A program made the translations under genes and the position numbers. A DNA stretch of 26,051 nt from Holophaga sp. (GTDB lineage: Bacteria > Acidobacteriota > Holophagae > Holophagales > Holophagaceae), in contig JARLGP010000014.1 of NCBI GenBank assembly GCA_031292735.1, positions 1 through 26,051 on the forward strand, in the 5' to 3' direction. Each line of letters starts with the position of its first letter. The first letter of the stretch is position 1. A model generated the notes under the pieces. The model ran no database searches, was not told where the DNA came from, and saw nothing but the letters and a program-made list of their open reading frames with translations. Shown in pieces: positions 9,485 through 17,724 of this stretch.

Positions 9485-11455
9485 TCAGTCGGCCAAGGTG
9501 GAGAGGTCGCCCGGATCCTCGCCCATCTCAACCGCCTTCAGGTAGCGGCGCACGATCTTGCCGGAGCGGGTCTTGGGCAGCGCGTCGCGGATCTCGATCT
9601 CCGAGGGGGTGGCGATGGGGCCCAGGTCCTGGCGCACGTGGTCCTTGAGCGAGGCGATCAGGCCGTGGCCCGGTTCGGTGCCCGGGCGCAGCACCACGAA
9701 GGCCTTGATCCGCTCGCCCTTGAGCGGGTCGGGCAGGCCGATCACCGCGGCCTCGGCCACGGCCGGATGGCGGGCCAGGGCGCCTTCCACGTCGGCGGTG
9801 CCGATGCGGTGCCCGGCCACGTTCATCACGTCGTCGGACCGGCCCAGCACGGCGAAGTAGCCGTCCCGGTCGCGCACCGCGATGTCGCCGGCGGTGTAGA
9901 CCCCGCCGGGGATCTGCTGCCAGTAGCGCTCGTAGCGGGGATGGTCGTTCCAGATGGTGCGCATCATGTAGGGCAGCGGCTTGCGCAGGATCAGCAGGCC
10001 GCCCTGGCCGTCGGGCACCGGGTTGCCCTGGGGGTCCACCACTTCCGCCGAAACCCCGGGCATGGCCTTGCCCACCTTGCCCGGGCGGGCGTCGAAGGTG
10101 GGCAGGGTGCCCAGCACCGGCGCGGCGATCTCGGTCTGCCACCAGTTGTCCACCACCATGCCGTCGCTCTGGCCGGCCAGGTGCTTCTGGGCCCAGGCGT
10201 GGGCCTCGGGGTTGAGCGGCTCGCCGGCGCAGGCGATCAGCCGCAGGCGGGACAGGTCGTACTTGCCGGGCGCCTCGGGGCCGTGGCTCATCCACATGCG
10301 CACCGCGGTGGGGGCGGTGAACATGATGTTGACCCCGAACCGTTCGCACAGCTCCCAGGTGACTTCCGGGCTGGGATAGTCCGGCACGCCCTCCCGGCAG
10401 AACACCGTGGCGCCGCAGGACAGCGGGCCGTAGACGATGAAGGAGTGGCCGACGATCCAGCCGATGTCCGAGGTGCTCCAGTAGATGTCCCGGTCGGTGA
10501 TCTGGTAGAAGGCCTTGGCCAGGTAGGTCACCCCCACCAGGTAGCCGCCGGTGGTGTGCACCACCCCCTTGGGCGTGCCGGTGGTGCCCGAGGTGTACAG
10601 GATGAACAGCGGATCCTCGGCGTCCATGGGCTCGGGGGGGAAGTGGATGCCGCGGGATTCCTGGATGTCGTAGAAATCGTGCTCGCGCTCGGATTCGAAG
10701 GCGTAGGGCGCGTCGCCCGGGCGGGAGCCGCGCCGGTGGACGATCACGTGGTCCACGAAGATCAGGTCGCGCACCGCCTCGTCCACCGTGGGCTTGAGCT
10801 CCACCCGCTTGCCCCGGCGGAAGGTGAAGTCGGAGCAGATGACGATGCTGGCGTGGCAGTCCTCGATGCGCGCGCGCAGCGCCTGGGTGCCCATGCCGGC
10901 GTAGACCACCGAGTGGATGGCGCCCATGCGGGCGCAGGCCAGCATGGAGATCACCCCCTCGGGGGTCAGGGGCATGTAGATGATCACCCGGTCGCCCTTC
11001 TTCAGGCCGAGCCGCTTGAGGGTGTTGGCCAGCCGGTTCACTTCCCGGTAGAGCCGGCCGTAGGTGTAGGTCTGCTCCTCGCCGTCCTCGCCCACCCAGA
11101 TGAGGGCGGCCTTGTTGCGCCGCTCGGAGTACACGTGGCGGTCGATGCAGTTGACGGTCACGTTCAGCTTGCCGCCCTTGAACCACTGGTGGCGGGGCGG
11201 GTCGAAGCTGCTCACTTCCTGGAACGGCTCCATCCAGTCCACCAGCTTGGCCCGCTCGGCCCAGAACGCGTCGGGGTCCCGCTCGGCATGGGTGCGCTCG
11301 ACGTTGTCGTTGGCCAGGTAGGCCTGCCGGGACAACCAGATGGGCGCGGGGATGACGTTCTCGTCCTTCTGCAGGCGCTGGATGGCCGCCTGCTGGTGTT
11401 CGCTCAGTGGCGCGGCCTCGTGTCCTCCTGACGTCCGGGAATCTTCGGTCACCAT
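9485..11455 (-). CDS. Acetyl-CoA synthetase-like AMP-forming acyl-CoA ligase, copy 2
   Basis: A 656-residue member of the acetyl/propionyl-CoA synthetase group. It has the loop LYTSGTTGTPKGVVHTTGGY, DIGWIVGHSFIVYGPLSCGA, YTAGDIAVRDRDGYFAVLGR and PKTRSGKIVRRYLK with catalytic Lys633. The tryptophan of the acid pocket is kept, but the usual WWQTETGG reads NWWQTEIAAP here, so the substrate may be acetate, propionate or a related short acid. It ends right after DLSTLAD, about 15 residues earlier than the first copy, which continues DPAVVDLLVAKRGTL. The start at 11455 is preceded by GGAGGGGG; an ATG at 11467 is possible but would place its Shine-Dalgarno poorly. It lies downstream of the S10 peptidase gene with an 82-base gap and is probably transcribed separately. 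Confidence 0.9.
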   Translation of the reverse strand: MVTEDSRTSGGHEAAPLSEHQQAAIQRLQKDENVIPAPIWLSRQAYLANDNVERTHAERDPDAFWAERAKLVDWMEPFQEVSSFDPPRHQWFKGGKLNVTVNCIDRHVYSERRNKAALIWVGEDGEEQTYTYGRLYREVNRLANTLKRLGLKKGDRVIIYMPLTPEGVISMLACARMGAIHSVVYAGMGTQALRARIEDCHASIVICSDFTFRRGKRVELKPTVDEAVRDLIFVDHVIVHRRGSRPGDAPYAFESEREHDFYDIQESRGIHFPPEPMDAEDPLFILYTSGTTGTPKGVVHTTGGYLVGVTYLAKAFYQITDRDIYWSTSDIGWIVGHSFIVYGPLSCGATVFCREGVPDYPSPEVTWELCERFGVNIMFTAPTAVRMWMSHGPEAPGKYDLSRLRLIACAGEPLNPEAHAWAQKHLAGQSDGMVVDNWWQTEIAAPVLGTLPTFDARPGKVGKAMPGVSAEVVDPQGNPVPDGQGGLLILRKPLPYMMRTIWNDHPRYERYWQQIPGGVYTAGDIAVRDRDGYFAVLGRSDDVMNVAGHRIGTADVEGALARHPAVAEAAVIGLPDPLKGERIKAFVVLRPGTEPGHGLIASLKDHVRQDLGPIATPSEIEIRDALPKTRSGKIVRRYLKAVEMGEDPGDLSTLAD

Positions 11456-11537
11456 GTCCCCCTCCATCGCATCGGGACCGCCCCCTGCGGGCGGATGCGA
11501 AGATGCTAGGCGGGTTCGGGAACATGTCGATAAGAAA

Positions 11538-13208
11538 TTATTGGGGCGGTTGGGCCAGCTTGCGCGCCACCTGGGCCCGCAGCGCGCTGCCGGTGGTGGC
11601 GGAACCGGGCGAGGGGTGGCGCCGGGCGGGGGGCACGTAGGGATCGCGCAGGGGCGCGGCCAGGTCGCCGGGCTGCGCCGGGAACGGCAGGACCAGCCGC
11701 TCCGGCGCGGTGGCCGCGGCATGGTCGGGCCGCCCGGCCCATCCGGGGGCGGCCTGGTAGAAGGCCGCCAGGTCGGCCTTTTCCAGCGGCCGGGAACCGT
11801 CGTCCAGGTAGACCATGTGTCCGCCGTTGTAGTGCCGGAGCTGCAGGTTGGGCTGGCGGCCCAGGCGGGCCAGGTCCAGCTCGGTCTGGTAGAACGGCGT
11901 CGCCAGGTCGTGGTAGCCGTTGAGCGAAAGGACCTTGAGGCCGGGGTCGCGGGCCAGCGCCGCGCTCAGGTCGGGGATGGTGTCGGGCAGGTCCAGGCCG
12001 TCGTGGGAGAAGTCCCAGTCCTCCGCGGCGTCGCTCATGATGGCGTAGTCCGGGCCGTGGCCGTAGGCCAGGAAGCCGTCCAGGAAGCTGGCGATGGCCG
12101 CGGTGAACGGCTTGGCGAGGAAGCTGCTGGAGGGGTCGCCGCCGCTGGCCAGGGGGCTGCCGTCCGGGGCGGAAACCCGGCCGTCGTAGCGCCCGATCAG
12201 GGAGCCGGAGATCAGGTCGCTCTGGAAGTCCAGCGGCCGCAGGTTGAGATCCTGCTGCCAGAGGTGCAGGCCGATGCCGGTGAGGTCATGGAGCCTGGCC
12301 ACCAGGCCGGAGGCCGGAGGGGTGCCCGATCCCAGCCAGGCGGTCACCGCCGGCCCGTAGGTGCCGGCGGTGAATACCCGCACCTGCTGGATGAAGGGAG
12401 GCAGGTCGGCGGGTTCCGGGGTGGCCAGCCGGTAGTAGGCGCCCACCGCCGAATAGGAGGGCAGGAAGCTGGCGCAGCTGCCGCCCATGCCCATGTCGCC
12501 GTTGGCGTTGTAGTCCAGGATGGAGGACTGCAGCACCACCCCGGCCAGCTTGACCCCGGCGGCGCCCAGCAGGTTGGCCAGCACCGCGGTGCGCGGCGTG
12601 CCGTAGGATTCGCCGAACAGGTAGAGGGGGGAGTGCTGGCGCTGGTTGACGGCCAGGTAGCGGAGCACGAAATCGCGGAACGCGCCGGCGTCCTGGTCCA
12701 CCCCCCAGAAGGTCTGGTTGGTGTTGGGCGCCACCGCCTCGGACAGGCCGGTGCCCACCGCGTCCACGAACACCAGGTCGGTGGTGTCCAGCAGGGATTC
12801 CTGGTTGTCCACCAGCGGGAAGGGGATCTTGCCGGTGGTGGCGGGGTCGCCGGTCACCAGCCGCTTGGGCCCGAACGAGCCCAGGTGCAGCCAGACCGAG
12901 GCCGATCCGGGCCCGCCGTTGTAGCAGAAGGTCAGCGGCCGGGTGGCCGGGTCCTTGCCGTCGGCGGTGTAGGCCACGTAGAAGAAGGCCGCCTCGGGCG
13001 CGTTCCCGGCCCGGCGGGTGGCGGTGAGGTGGCCGGCCGTGGCGGTGTAGCGGATGGTCGCGCCGTCCAGGACGATCTGGTGGCAGCTGGTGGCCTTGTC
13101 TTCCAGCGGGGCCGACAGGGCGCCGCCGGGGTCGGTGGAGAAGTCGCCGGCGCGGACCGCGGGGACCAGGGCGGCGCAGCACAAGGCGAAGGGGATCAGG
13201 GCTCGCAT
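11538..13208 (-). CDS. Secreted serine carboxypeptidase-like hydrolase (peptidase S10)
   Basis: A 556-residue alpha/beta-hydrolase of the S10 peptidase family with an N-terminal signal peptide (MRALIPFALCCAALVPAVRA, cleavage expected near residue 20), so it should act in the periplasm or outside. The oxyanion-hole segment NGGPGSAS, nucleophile Ser201 in GESYGT, Asp434 in LNGYHDLATP and His464 in NGGHMVY make a complete triad in the family order. Bacterial S10 proteins are poorly characterised; release of C-terminal residues from peptides is the family role and the natural substrate here is unknown. The last 60 residues (after QAAPGWAG) are Pro/Arg-rich and low in complexity. CGGAG lies five bases before the ATG. 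It sits just downstream of the putAbiC-like gene across an AT-rich gap. Confidence 0.92.
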   Translation of the reverse strand: MRALIPFALCCAALVPAVRAGDFSTDPGGALSAPLEDKATSCHQIVLDGATIRYTATAGHLTATRRAGNAPEAAFFYVAYTADGKDPATRPLTFCYNGGPGSASVWLHLGSFGPKRLVTGDPATTGKIPFPLVDNQESLLDTTDLVFVDAVGTGLSEAVAPNTNQTFWGVDQDAGAFRDFVLRYLAVNQRQHSPLYLFGESYGTPRTAVLANLLGAAGVKLAGVVLQSSILDYNANGDMGMGGSCASFLPSYSAVGAYYRLATPEPADLPPFIQQVRVFTAGTYGPAVTAWLGSGTPPASGLVARLHDLTGIGLHLWQQDLNLRPLDFQSDLISGSLIGRYDGRVSAPDGSPLASGGDPSSSFLAKPFTAAIASFLDGFLAYGHGPDYAIMSDAAEDWDFSHDGLDLPDTIPDLSAALARDPGLKVLSLNGYHDLATPFYQTELDLARLGRQPNLQLRHYNGGHMVYLDDGSRPLEKADLAAFYQAAPGWAGRPDHAAATAPERLVLPFPAQPGDLAAPLRDPYVPPARRHPSPGSATTGSALRAQVARKLAQPPQ

Positions 13209-13290
13209 GGGAACTCCGGAAAACGCCCGCCAACGGGACGGGAGCTGGTGAGCGGCCCAGGTTAGTCCGGTTCGGATTTAAACATATCTC

Positions 13291-13296
13291 ATTTTA
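13291..13296 (-). promoter_or_regulatory. Possible -10 element for the S10 peptidase gene
   Basis: TAAAAT on the minus strand, a 5/6 match to the -10 box, lies inside a strikingly AT-rich patch (about 13272-13340) in the gap upstream of the S10 gene. The matching -35 is poor. The prediction rests mainly on base composition and place. Confidence 0.35.
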
Positions 13297-13344
13297 TTAA
13301 TAAGTTTCTGATTTTGCAGATAGATATGAATGGCTTTAATGAAG

Positions 13345-14250
13345 TCAGGCCTGGTCGTCCGGCAGGGGCTGATCGCCGTCCAGGCTCCTGCTGTTGATCA
13401 TGCTCCCGGCCTGGTTGAGCCGCTTGCGGATCCGGCGCAGCTCGTGCTTGTCGAAGGGCAGCACCATCCTGGGCTTGTGGTGGGTCATCTCGAAGCCGTG
13501 CAGCTGCTGGTAGAAGTCCAGGTGGTGATGGTTGATGGTGCTTTCCAGGATCCGGTGGCGGGACAGTTCGGAACGGTGGATGAGGCTGCGCAGGTTGTCG
13601 TTCTCGGGGGCCACCAGGCAGGTGTAGAAGATGTATTTCACCTCGAAGATGGTGAGCTGGGACATGAGGATCCGCCAGTACGGCGTGCGGGCCTCGACGG
13701 TGGGCAATTCATTCTCGATCTGTTCCAGCAGGCACTCCAGGGTGCCCAGGTACCGGGTCTGCCGGGTGAGGATCCTTTGGGTTTCCATGAACAACTTGAA
13801 ATGGTAGGCCTTCTTGTCGTCCTCGTCCTGGGAGTCGATGAAATGGCTGTACTTCTGCATGGCCGTGTGCAGCTTTTTTATCAGGTAGGAGAGGGCGGCC
13901 ACCCCGTCGTGGGCGGTTTCAGTCTTGTGGTCGATGATCTTGATGTCATCCAGGTTCTGCCGGTAGTAGCCCAGCAGGCGGTAGAAGGAGTCCTCGAACC
14001 GCTCCTTGCGGAAGGTCTCCTTGGATTCGGCCAGCTCATTCCGCTGCAGGTGGATGGTGAGGATCAGGGCGGCGAAGGCCAGCCCCGAGAAGATGGTGTT
14101 GATGACCCCGAAGCTCTCCCCGAACACCCCGCTCCGGCTGAGCGTGAAATCCCGGATGGGCCAGTTGATCCACAGGATCATGGCGCCGTACAGGAAGGTG
14201 ATGCCGATGACCACGCTGAACAGCGCCATGGCGACCCGGTTGAATTTCAT
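13345..14250 (-). CDS. putAbiC-like putative phage abortive infection membrane protein
   Basis: A 301-residue protein resembling the family called putative phage abortive infection protein (PF16872). Two membrane helices lie near residues 7-28 and 46-67, followed by a charged helix (LQRNELAESKETFRKER) and then FEDSFYRLLGYYRQNLDDIK at 85-104, the family's best-kept stretch. The rest is a mainly helical cytoplasmic region rich in His, Tyr and Arg (KYSHFIDSQ, YWRILMSQLTIFEVKYIFY). No catalytic motif is recognised. AGGAG lies seven bases before the ATG. A sampled stretch, 13801-13860, is about 53% G+C, against about 75% at 15421-15480 in the next gene, which suggests acquisition by transfer. The anti-phage role is only a family label; many members are untested. 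A hexamer repeat sits in its upstream region. Confidence 0.75.
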   Translation of the reverse strand: MKFNRVAMALFSVVIGITFLYGAMILWINWPIRDFTLSRSGVFGESFGVINTIFSGLAFAALILTIHLQRNELAESKETFRKERFEDSFYRLLGYYRQNLDDIKIIDHKTETAHDGVAALSYLIKKLHTAMQKYSHFIDSQDEDDKKAYHFKLFMETQRILTRQTRYLGTLECLLEQIENELPTVEARTPYWRILMSQLTIFEVKYIFYTCLVAPENDNLRSLIHRSELSRHRILESTINHHHLDFYQQLHGFEMTHHKPRMVLPFDKHELRRIRKRLNQAGSMINSRSLDGDQPLPDDQA

Positions 14251-14302
14251 CAGAGACTCCTACTTGGAACGAATCTGGGGATTAGGATCCATGGTGACAT
14301 CC

Positions 14303-14344
14303 TTACCCTTACCCTTACCCTCACCCTCAAGGTCACCGTCACCA
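14303..14344. repeat. Seven decaying hexamers (TTACCC)3-TCACCC..., telomere-like, G4-capable on the minus strand
   Basis: The plus strand reads three exact TTACCC units (14303-14320), then TCACCC, TCAAGG, TCACCG and TCACCA, keeping a six-base period to 14344. On the minus strand four GGG runs separated by three bases lie in 14306-14326, a classic intramolecular G-quadruplex pattern. The array lies 53-94 bases upstream of the putAbiC-like start codon, in the gap after the hybrid kinase gene. Confidence 0.85.
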
Positions 14345-14377
14345 GCCCCAGGCTGCCGGGGCCGCTGCGCTACGCCC

Positions 14378-16147
14378 TCACCTACCGGTGAAGGGGCCCA
14401 TGGCCTGGAGCTTGCTCTGGATTTCCCGCAGGCTGAACGGCTTGCGCAGGCTGAACACGTTGGCGCGGCCGCCCAGCAGCGGAGCGATGGACTCGTCGCT
14501 GTAGCCGGTGGCCATGAGCACGGTCTGGCTGGGCCGCAGTTCCAGCAGCCGCGCCAGGGTCTGGGCGCCGTTGAGGCCGGGCATGTTCATGTCCAGGATC
14601 ACCAGGTCCACCTCCAGGCCGGCCTGGAGGCGGTCCAGGGCCTCCTGGCCGCCTTCGGCGGTATGCACCTCGTGGCCCAGGGCGGCCAGCAGCGGGCCGA
14701 TGGACATGCGGATGAGTTCGTCGTCATCCACCAGCAGGATCCGGATCGGGCCCATGGCGCCCGGCGCGGCGGTGGCCGCGGCCTCCCGCGGGGGGGCGGG
14801 GAGGGCGGGGAAGCCCAGCACCACCTCGGTGCCCTGGCCCAGTTCGCTGCGGATCTCGAGGCTGCCCTTGTGCGCCTGCACCGTGCCGTAGACCATGGAC
14901 AGGCCCAGCCCGGTGCCCTTGCCCCGGGGCTTGGTGGTGAAGAACGGCTCGACGGCCTTCCGGACCAGGTCGGGGCTCATGCCGGTGCCGGAATCCTTGA
15001 CGCTGATGGTGACCCCCTGGGGGGTGCCGTCCCGGGTCCGGATCAGCAGGGTGCCCCCGTCGGACATGGCGTCCACGGCGTTGACGCACAGGTTGATCAG
15101 GGCGTGGCTCAGGGCGCCGCTGTCGCCGTGGATCCAGGCCAGGGGCTCCTGGAAATCGGTGCTGACCTGCACCTTCTTCAGGGTGGTGTAGCTGAGCAGC
15201 TGCACCATCTCCCGGGCGATGGCGTTGAGGTTCACCGGGCCGGGCGCATCCAGGTCCTTGCGGGCGAAGTAGAGCAGGCTCTTGATCACGTCCCGGCCCC
15301 GGGTGCAGGCGCGGGTGATGGTGTCCAGCGCCTTGTCCAGGGCGGCCCGGTCGGGCTGGGACTCGCGCAGGGCCGAGGCCATGCCCATGATGGCCGCCAG
15401 CACGTTGTTCATGTCGTGGGCCACGCCCCCGGCCAGGCTGCCGATGCTCTCCAGCTTCTCCGCGGCCTGCAGGTCGGCCTGCAGGCGGCGCCGCTCGGCC
15501 TCGGTCTCCAGCTGCCGGGTCCGGTCCTGGGTGACGCCGATGATCCGCACCGCCCGGCCCTCGGCATCGCGCAGCACCTGGCCGTCGGACTTGATGTGGC
15601 GGATGGCGCCGCCGGGCAGGACCGCCCGGAATTCCGTCTCGTAGGAGCGTTCGCCGGCGAGCGCGGCCTCCACGGACGCCTGGGTGGCGGCGCGGTCCTC
15701 CGGGTGGACGATGCCTTCCAGCCAGGTCCGGTAGTCGGGAACGGCGGAGTGGGGCGGCAGCCCGAACAGCTCGAACATGTGGTCGTTCCACACCGTGGTG
15801 CCGGTCACCAGGTCCCGGTCCCAGATGCCCAGGCTGGCGCAGGCCACGGCCAGCTCCAGCCGCTGCTCGGAGTCGGCCAGCCCGCGCACGTGGCGCAGGA
15901 GGATGGTCATCAGCAGGCCCGAGGTGAGCAGCACGAAGGCCACGCCCTTGACCGAAGCCGCCATCTCCACGCTGGCCGGGCTCCGGAACAGCAGCCGCAC
16001 CGCGTGGTCCGAGAGCAGGATCCACACGGTGGCGAACACGGCGTAGAGCAGGACGATCCGGGCGATGCCCCAGCGGCGCGCGTTCCGCCGGCTGGCGAGC
16101 AGCTTGGCAGGGGCCATGGGCGGATGGGGCCGAAGGTCCTGGGACAC
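14378..16147 (-). CDS. Hybrid sensor histidine kinase with PAS domain and C-terminal receiver
   Basis: A 589-residue membrane-bound kinase. Two hydrophobic helices (about 28-50 and 66-86) bracket a short extracytoplasmic loop; a PAS domain follows (about 93-212), then a coiled stretch and the dimerisation helix with His244 in GGVAHDMNN, the ATPase domain with Asn356, G1 box DSGTGM at 385-390 and G2 box GKGTGLGLS from 409, and a receiver at 467-586 with Asp474-476, phospho-acceptor Asp519, Thr547 and Lys569. All catalytic residues are present, so phosphotransfer within the chain is expected; a downstream His-phosphotransfer partner is not encoded nearby. The start is a GTG at 16147 with GGGAG six bases before it; the ATG at 16117 has no such signal. 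It follows gpmI by 42 bases. The signal is unknown. Confidence 0.93.
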   Translation of the reverse strand: MSQDLRPHPPMAPAKLLASRRNARRWGIARIVLLYAVFATVWILLSDHAVRLLFRSPASVEMAASVKGVAFVLLTSGLLMTILLRHVRGLADSEQRLELAVACASLGIWDRDLVTGTTVWNDHMFELFGLPPHSAVPDYRTWLEGIVHPEDRAATQASVEAALAGERSYETEFRAVLPGGAIRHIKSDGQVLRDAEGRAVRIIGVTQDRTRQLETEAERRRLQADLQAAEKLESIGSLAGGVAHDMNNVLAAIMGMASALRESQPDRAALDKALDTITRACTRGRDVIKSLLYFARKDLDAPGPVNLNAIAREMVQLLSYTTLKKVQVSTDFQEPLAWIHGDSGALSHALINLCVNAVDAMSDGGTLLIRTRDGTPQGVTISVKDSGTGMSPDLVRKAVEPFFTTKPRGKGTGLGLSMVYGTVQAHKGSLEIRSELGQGTEVVLGFPALPAPPREAAATAAPGAMGPIRILLVDDDELIRMSIGPLLAALGHEVHTAEGGQEALDRLQAGLEVDLVILDMNMPGLNGAQTLARLLELRPSQTVLMATGYSDESIAPLLGGRANVFSLRKPFSLREIQSKLQAMGPFTGR

Positions 16148-16189
16148 GGAGCGCTCCCAAAACGAAACTGATGTTGGAATACTATACGC

Positions 16190-17713
16190 TTAGAACAGGC
16201 TTGCCCCGTCCATCTCCTTGGGCTGGGTCAGGCCCATGAGCTTCAGCAGGGTGGGCGCCACGTCGGCCAGGGCGCCGCCGGCGCGCAGCTGGGTGGCCTC
16301 GAAGCCCCGGGCCACCAGCACCGCGGGCACCGGGTTGAGGGTGTGGGCGGTGTGCGGGTTGCCCTTCTCGTCGCGCATGCATTCGCAGTTGCCGTGGTCG
16401 GCGGTGACCAGCAGGGCGCCGTCCATGGCCAGGGTGTGGGCGGCGATCTGGCGGATGGCGTCGTCCACCACCGCGCAGGCGCTGGCGGCGGCGGAGAGGT
16501 CGCCGGTGTGGCCGACCATGTCCGGGTTGGCCAGGTTGCACACCAGGAAGCGGTACTGGCCGCCGTCGATGGCCTTCAGCAGGCCGCGCACCACCTCGTG
16601 GGCGCTCATCTCCGGCTGCAGCTCGTAGGTGGCCACCTTGGGGGAGGGCACCAGCAGCCGGTCCTCGCCGTCGAACGGCACTTCCCGGCCGCCGTTGAAG
16701 AAGTAGGTCACGTGGGCGTACTTCTCGGTCTCGGCGGTGCGCAGCTGCTTCCAGCCCTGGGCCGCCACCTGCTCGCCCAGGATGTTGGCCAGGTTCTGGG
16801 GCGGGTAGGCGATGGTCACGAACGGCGCCAGCTCCCGCTCGTAGTCGGTGAAGGTGACCAGCCGCACCTTGGGCACCCGGGCCCGGGGGAAGCCGTCGAA
16901 ATCGGGCAGCACCAGGGCATGGCACAGCTCCCGGGCCCGGTCGGCGCGGAAGTTGAAGAAGATCACCCCGTCGCCGTCCTGGATGGGCTGGAACGGGGCC
17001 AGCCGGGTGGGCGTGATGAACTCGTCGGTCTCGCCCCGGGCGTAGGCGCCGGTGATGGCCGCCTGGGCGTCCACGGCCTGCCATTCGCCCTGGCCGTCCA
17101 CCAGCAGCTTCCAGGCCCGCTGCAGGCGCTCCCAGCGCTTGTCCCGGTCCATGGCGAAGTAGCGTCCGCAAAGGGAGCCGATGCCCACCAGGGGGCAGGC
17201 GCGCAGCTGGAAGGCCAGCCACTGCAGGTAGCCGTCCGCGCTCTTCTGCTCGGTGTCGCGGCCGTCCAGGAAGGCGTGGATGGTGGTGGCGACGCCTTCC
17301 GCCTGGGCCCACTGGGCCAGGGCCACCAGGTGGTTCTGGTGGCTGTGCACGCCGCCGTCGGACACCAGCCCCATGAGGTGGAGCCGGCGGCCGCTGGCCT
17401 TGAGCTCGGCCAGCAGGCCGGCCATGGCCGGGTTTTCCCGGAAGGTGCCCTTGCGGATGGCGGCGTCGATGCGGGTGAGCTCCTGCCACACCACCCGGCC
17501 GGCGCCCAGGTTCATGTGCCCCACTTCGGAATTGCCGAACTGGCCTTCGGGCAGGCCGACCCCCTCGCCCCCCGCCTGCAGCTGGGTGGCGGCGTAGCGC
17601 CGGCGCAGGTCGTTCAGGTGGGCCATGCCGGAGACGAAGGTGGCGTCGAAGGCGTTGCGCGGGCCTTCGCCGAAGCCGTCGAGGATGAGGAGGGTGACCG
17701 GACCGGAGATCAT
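16190..17713 (-). CDS. gpmI: 2,3-bisphosphoglycerate-independent phosphoglycerate mutase
   Basis: A 507-residue cytoplasmic enzyme that interconverts 3- and 2-phosphoglycerate in glycolysis and gluconeogenesis without a bisphosphoglycerate cofactor, using two Mn ions. The length matches E. coli GpmI. Visible are the metal aspartate Asp12 in LLILDGFG, the phosphoserine Ser62 in QFGNSEVGHMNLGAGR, SDGGVHSH, the substrate-site arginines in FFNFRADRAREL, and the metal site VTADHGNCE near the C-terminus. The start at 17713 lies 11 bases after the pyrB stop; there is only a weak ribosome-binding site, so translation is probably coupled to pyrB. Many bacteria have pyrC after pyrB; here gpmI takes that place. 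Confidence 0.96.
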   Translation of the reverse strand: MISGPVTLLILDGFGEGPRNAFDATFVSGMAHLNDLRRRYAATQLQAGGEGVGLPEGQFGNSEVGHMNLGAGRVVWQELTRIDAAIRKGTFRENPAMAGLLAELKASGRRLHLMGLVSDGGVHSHQNHLVALAQWAQAEGVATTIHAFLDGRDTEQKSADGYLQWLAFQLRACPLVGIGSLCGRYFAMDRDKRWERLQRAWKLLVDGQGEWQAVDAQAAITGAYARGETDEFITPTRLAPFQPIQDGDGVIFFNFRADRARELCHALVLPDFDGFPRARVPKVRLVTFTDYERELAPFVTIAYPPQNLANILGEQVAAQGWKQLRTAETEKYAHVTYFFNGGREVPFDGEDRLLVPSPKVATYELQPEMSAHEVVRGLLKAIDGGQYRFLVCNLANPDMVGHTGDLSAAASACAVVDDAIRQIAAHTLAMDGALLVTADHGNCECMRDEKGNPHTAHTLNPVPAVLVARGFEATQLRAGGALADVAPTLLKLMGLTQPKEMDGASLF

Positions 17714-17724
17714 AAAACTACTTT

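Noticed and set aside
9475..9492. Five-base hairpin between the trans-sulfuration gene and the second acs gene
   Set aside because: The stem is short and has no T run; not enough for a terminator call.
8273..11431. Open frame of over 1000 codons running through the trans-sulfuration gene and opposite the second acs gene
   Set aside because: It is a shadow frame of two real genes; its start shares the real gene's ribosome-binding site by a four-base offset and the protein has no recognisable domain.
11340..13265. Long plus-strand open frame opposite the S10 peptidase
   Set aside because: The minus-strand peptidase has a full catalytic triad and signal peptide; the opposite frame is low in complexity and spans two genes and a gap.
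13283..13328. Seven-base inverted repeat in the AT-rich gap upstream of the S10 gene
   Set aside because: The arms are short and about 32 bases apart in AT-rich sequence, where such matches are common.
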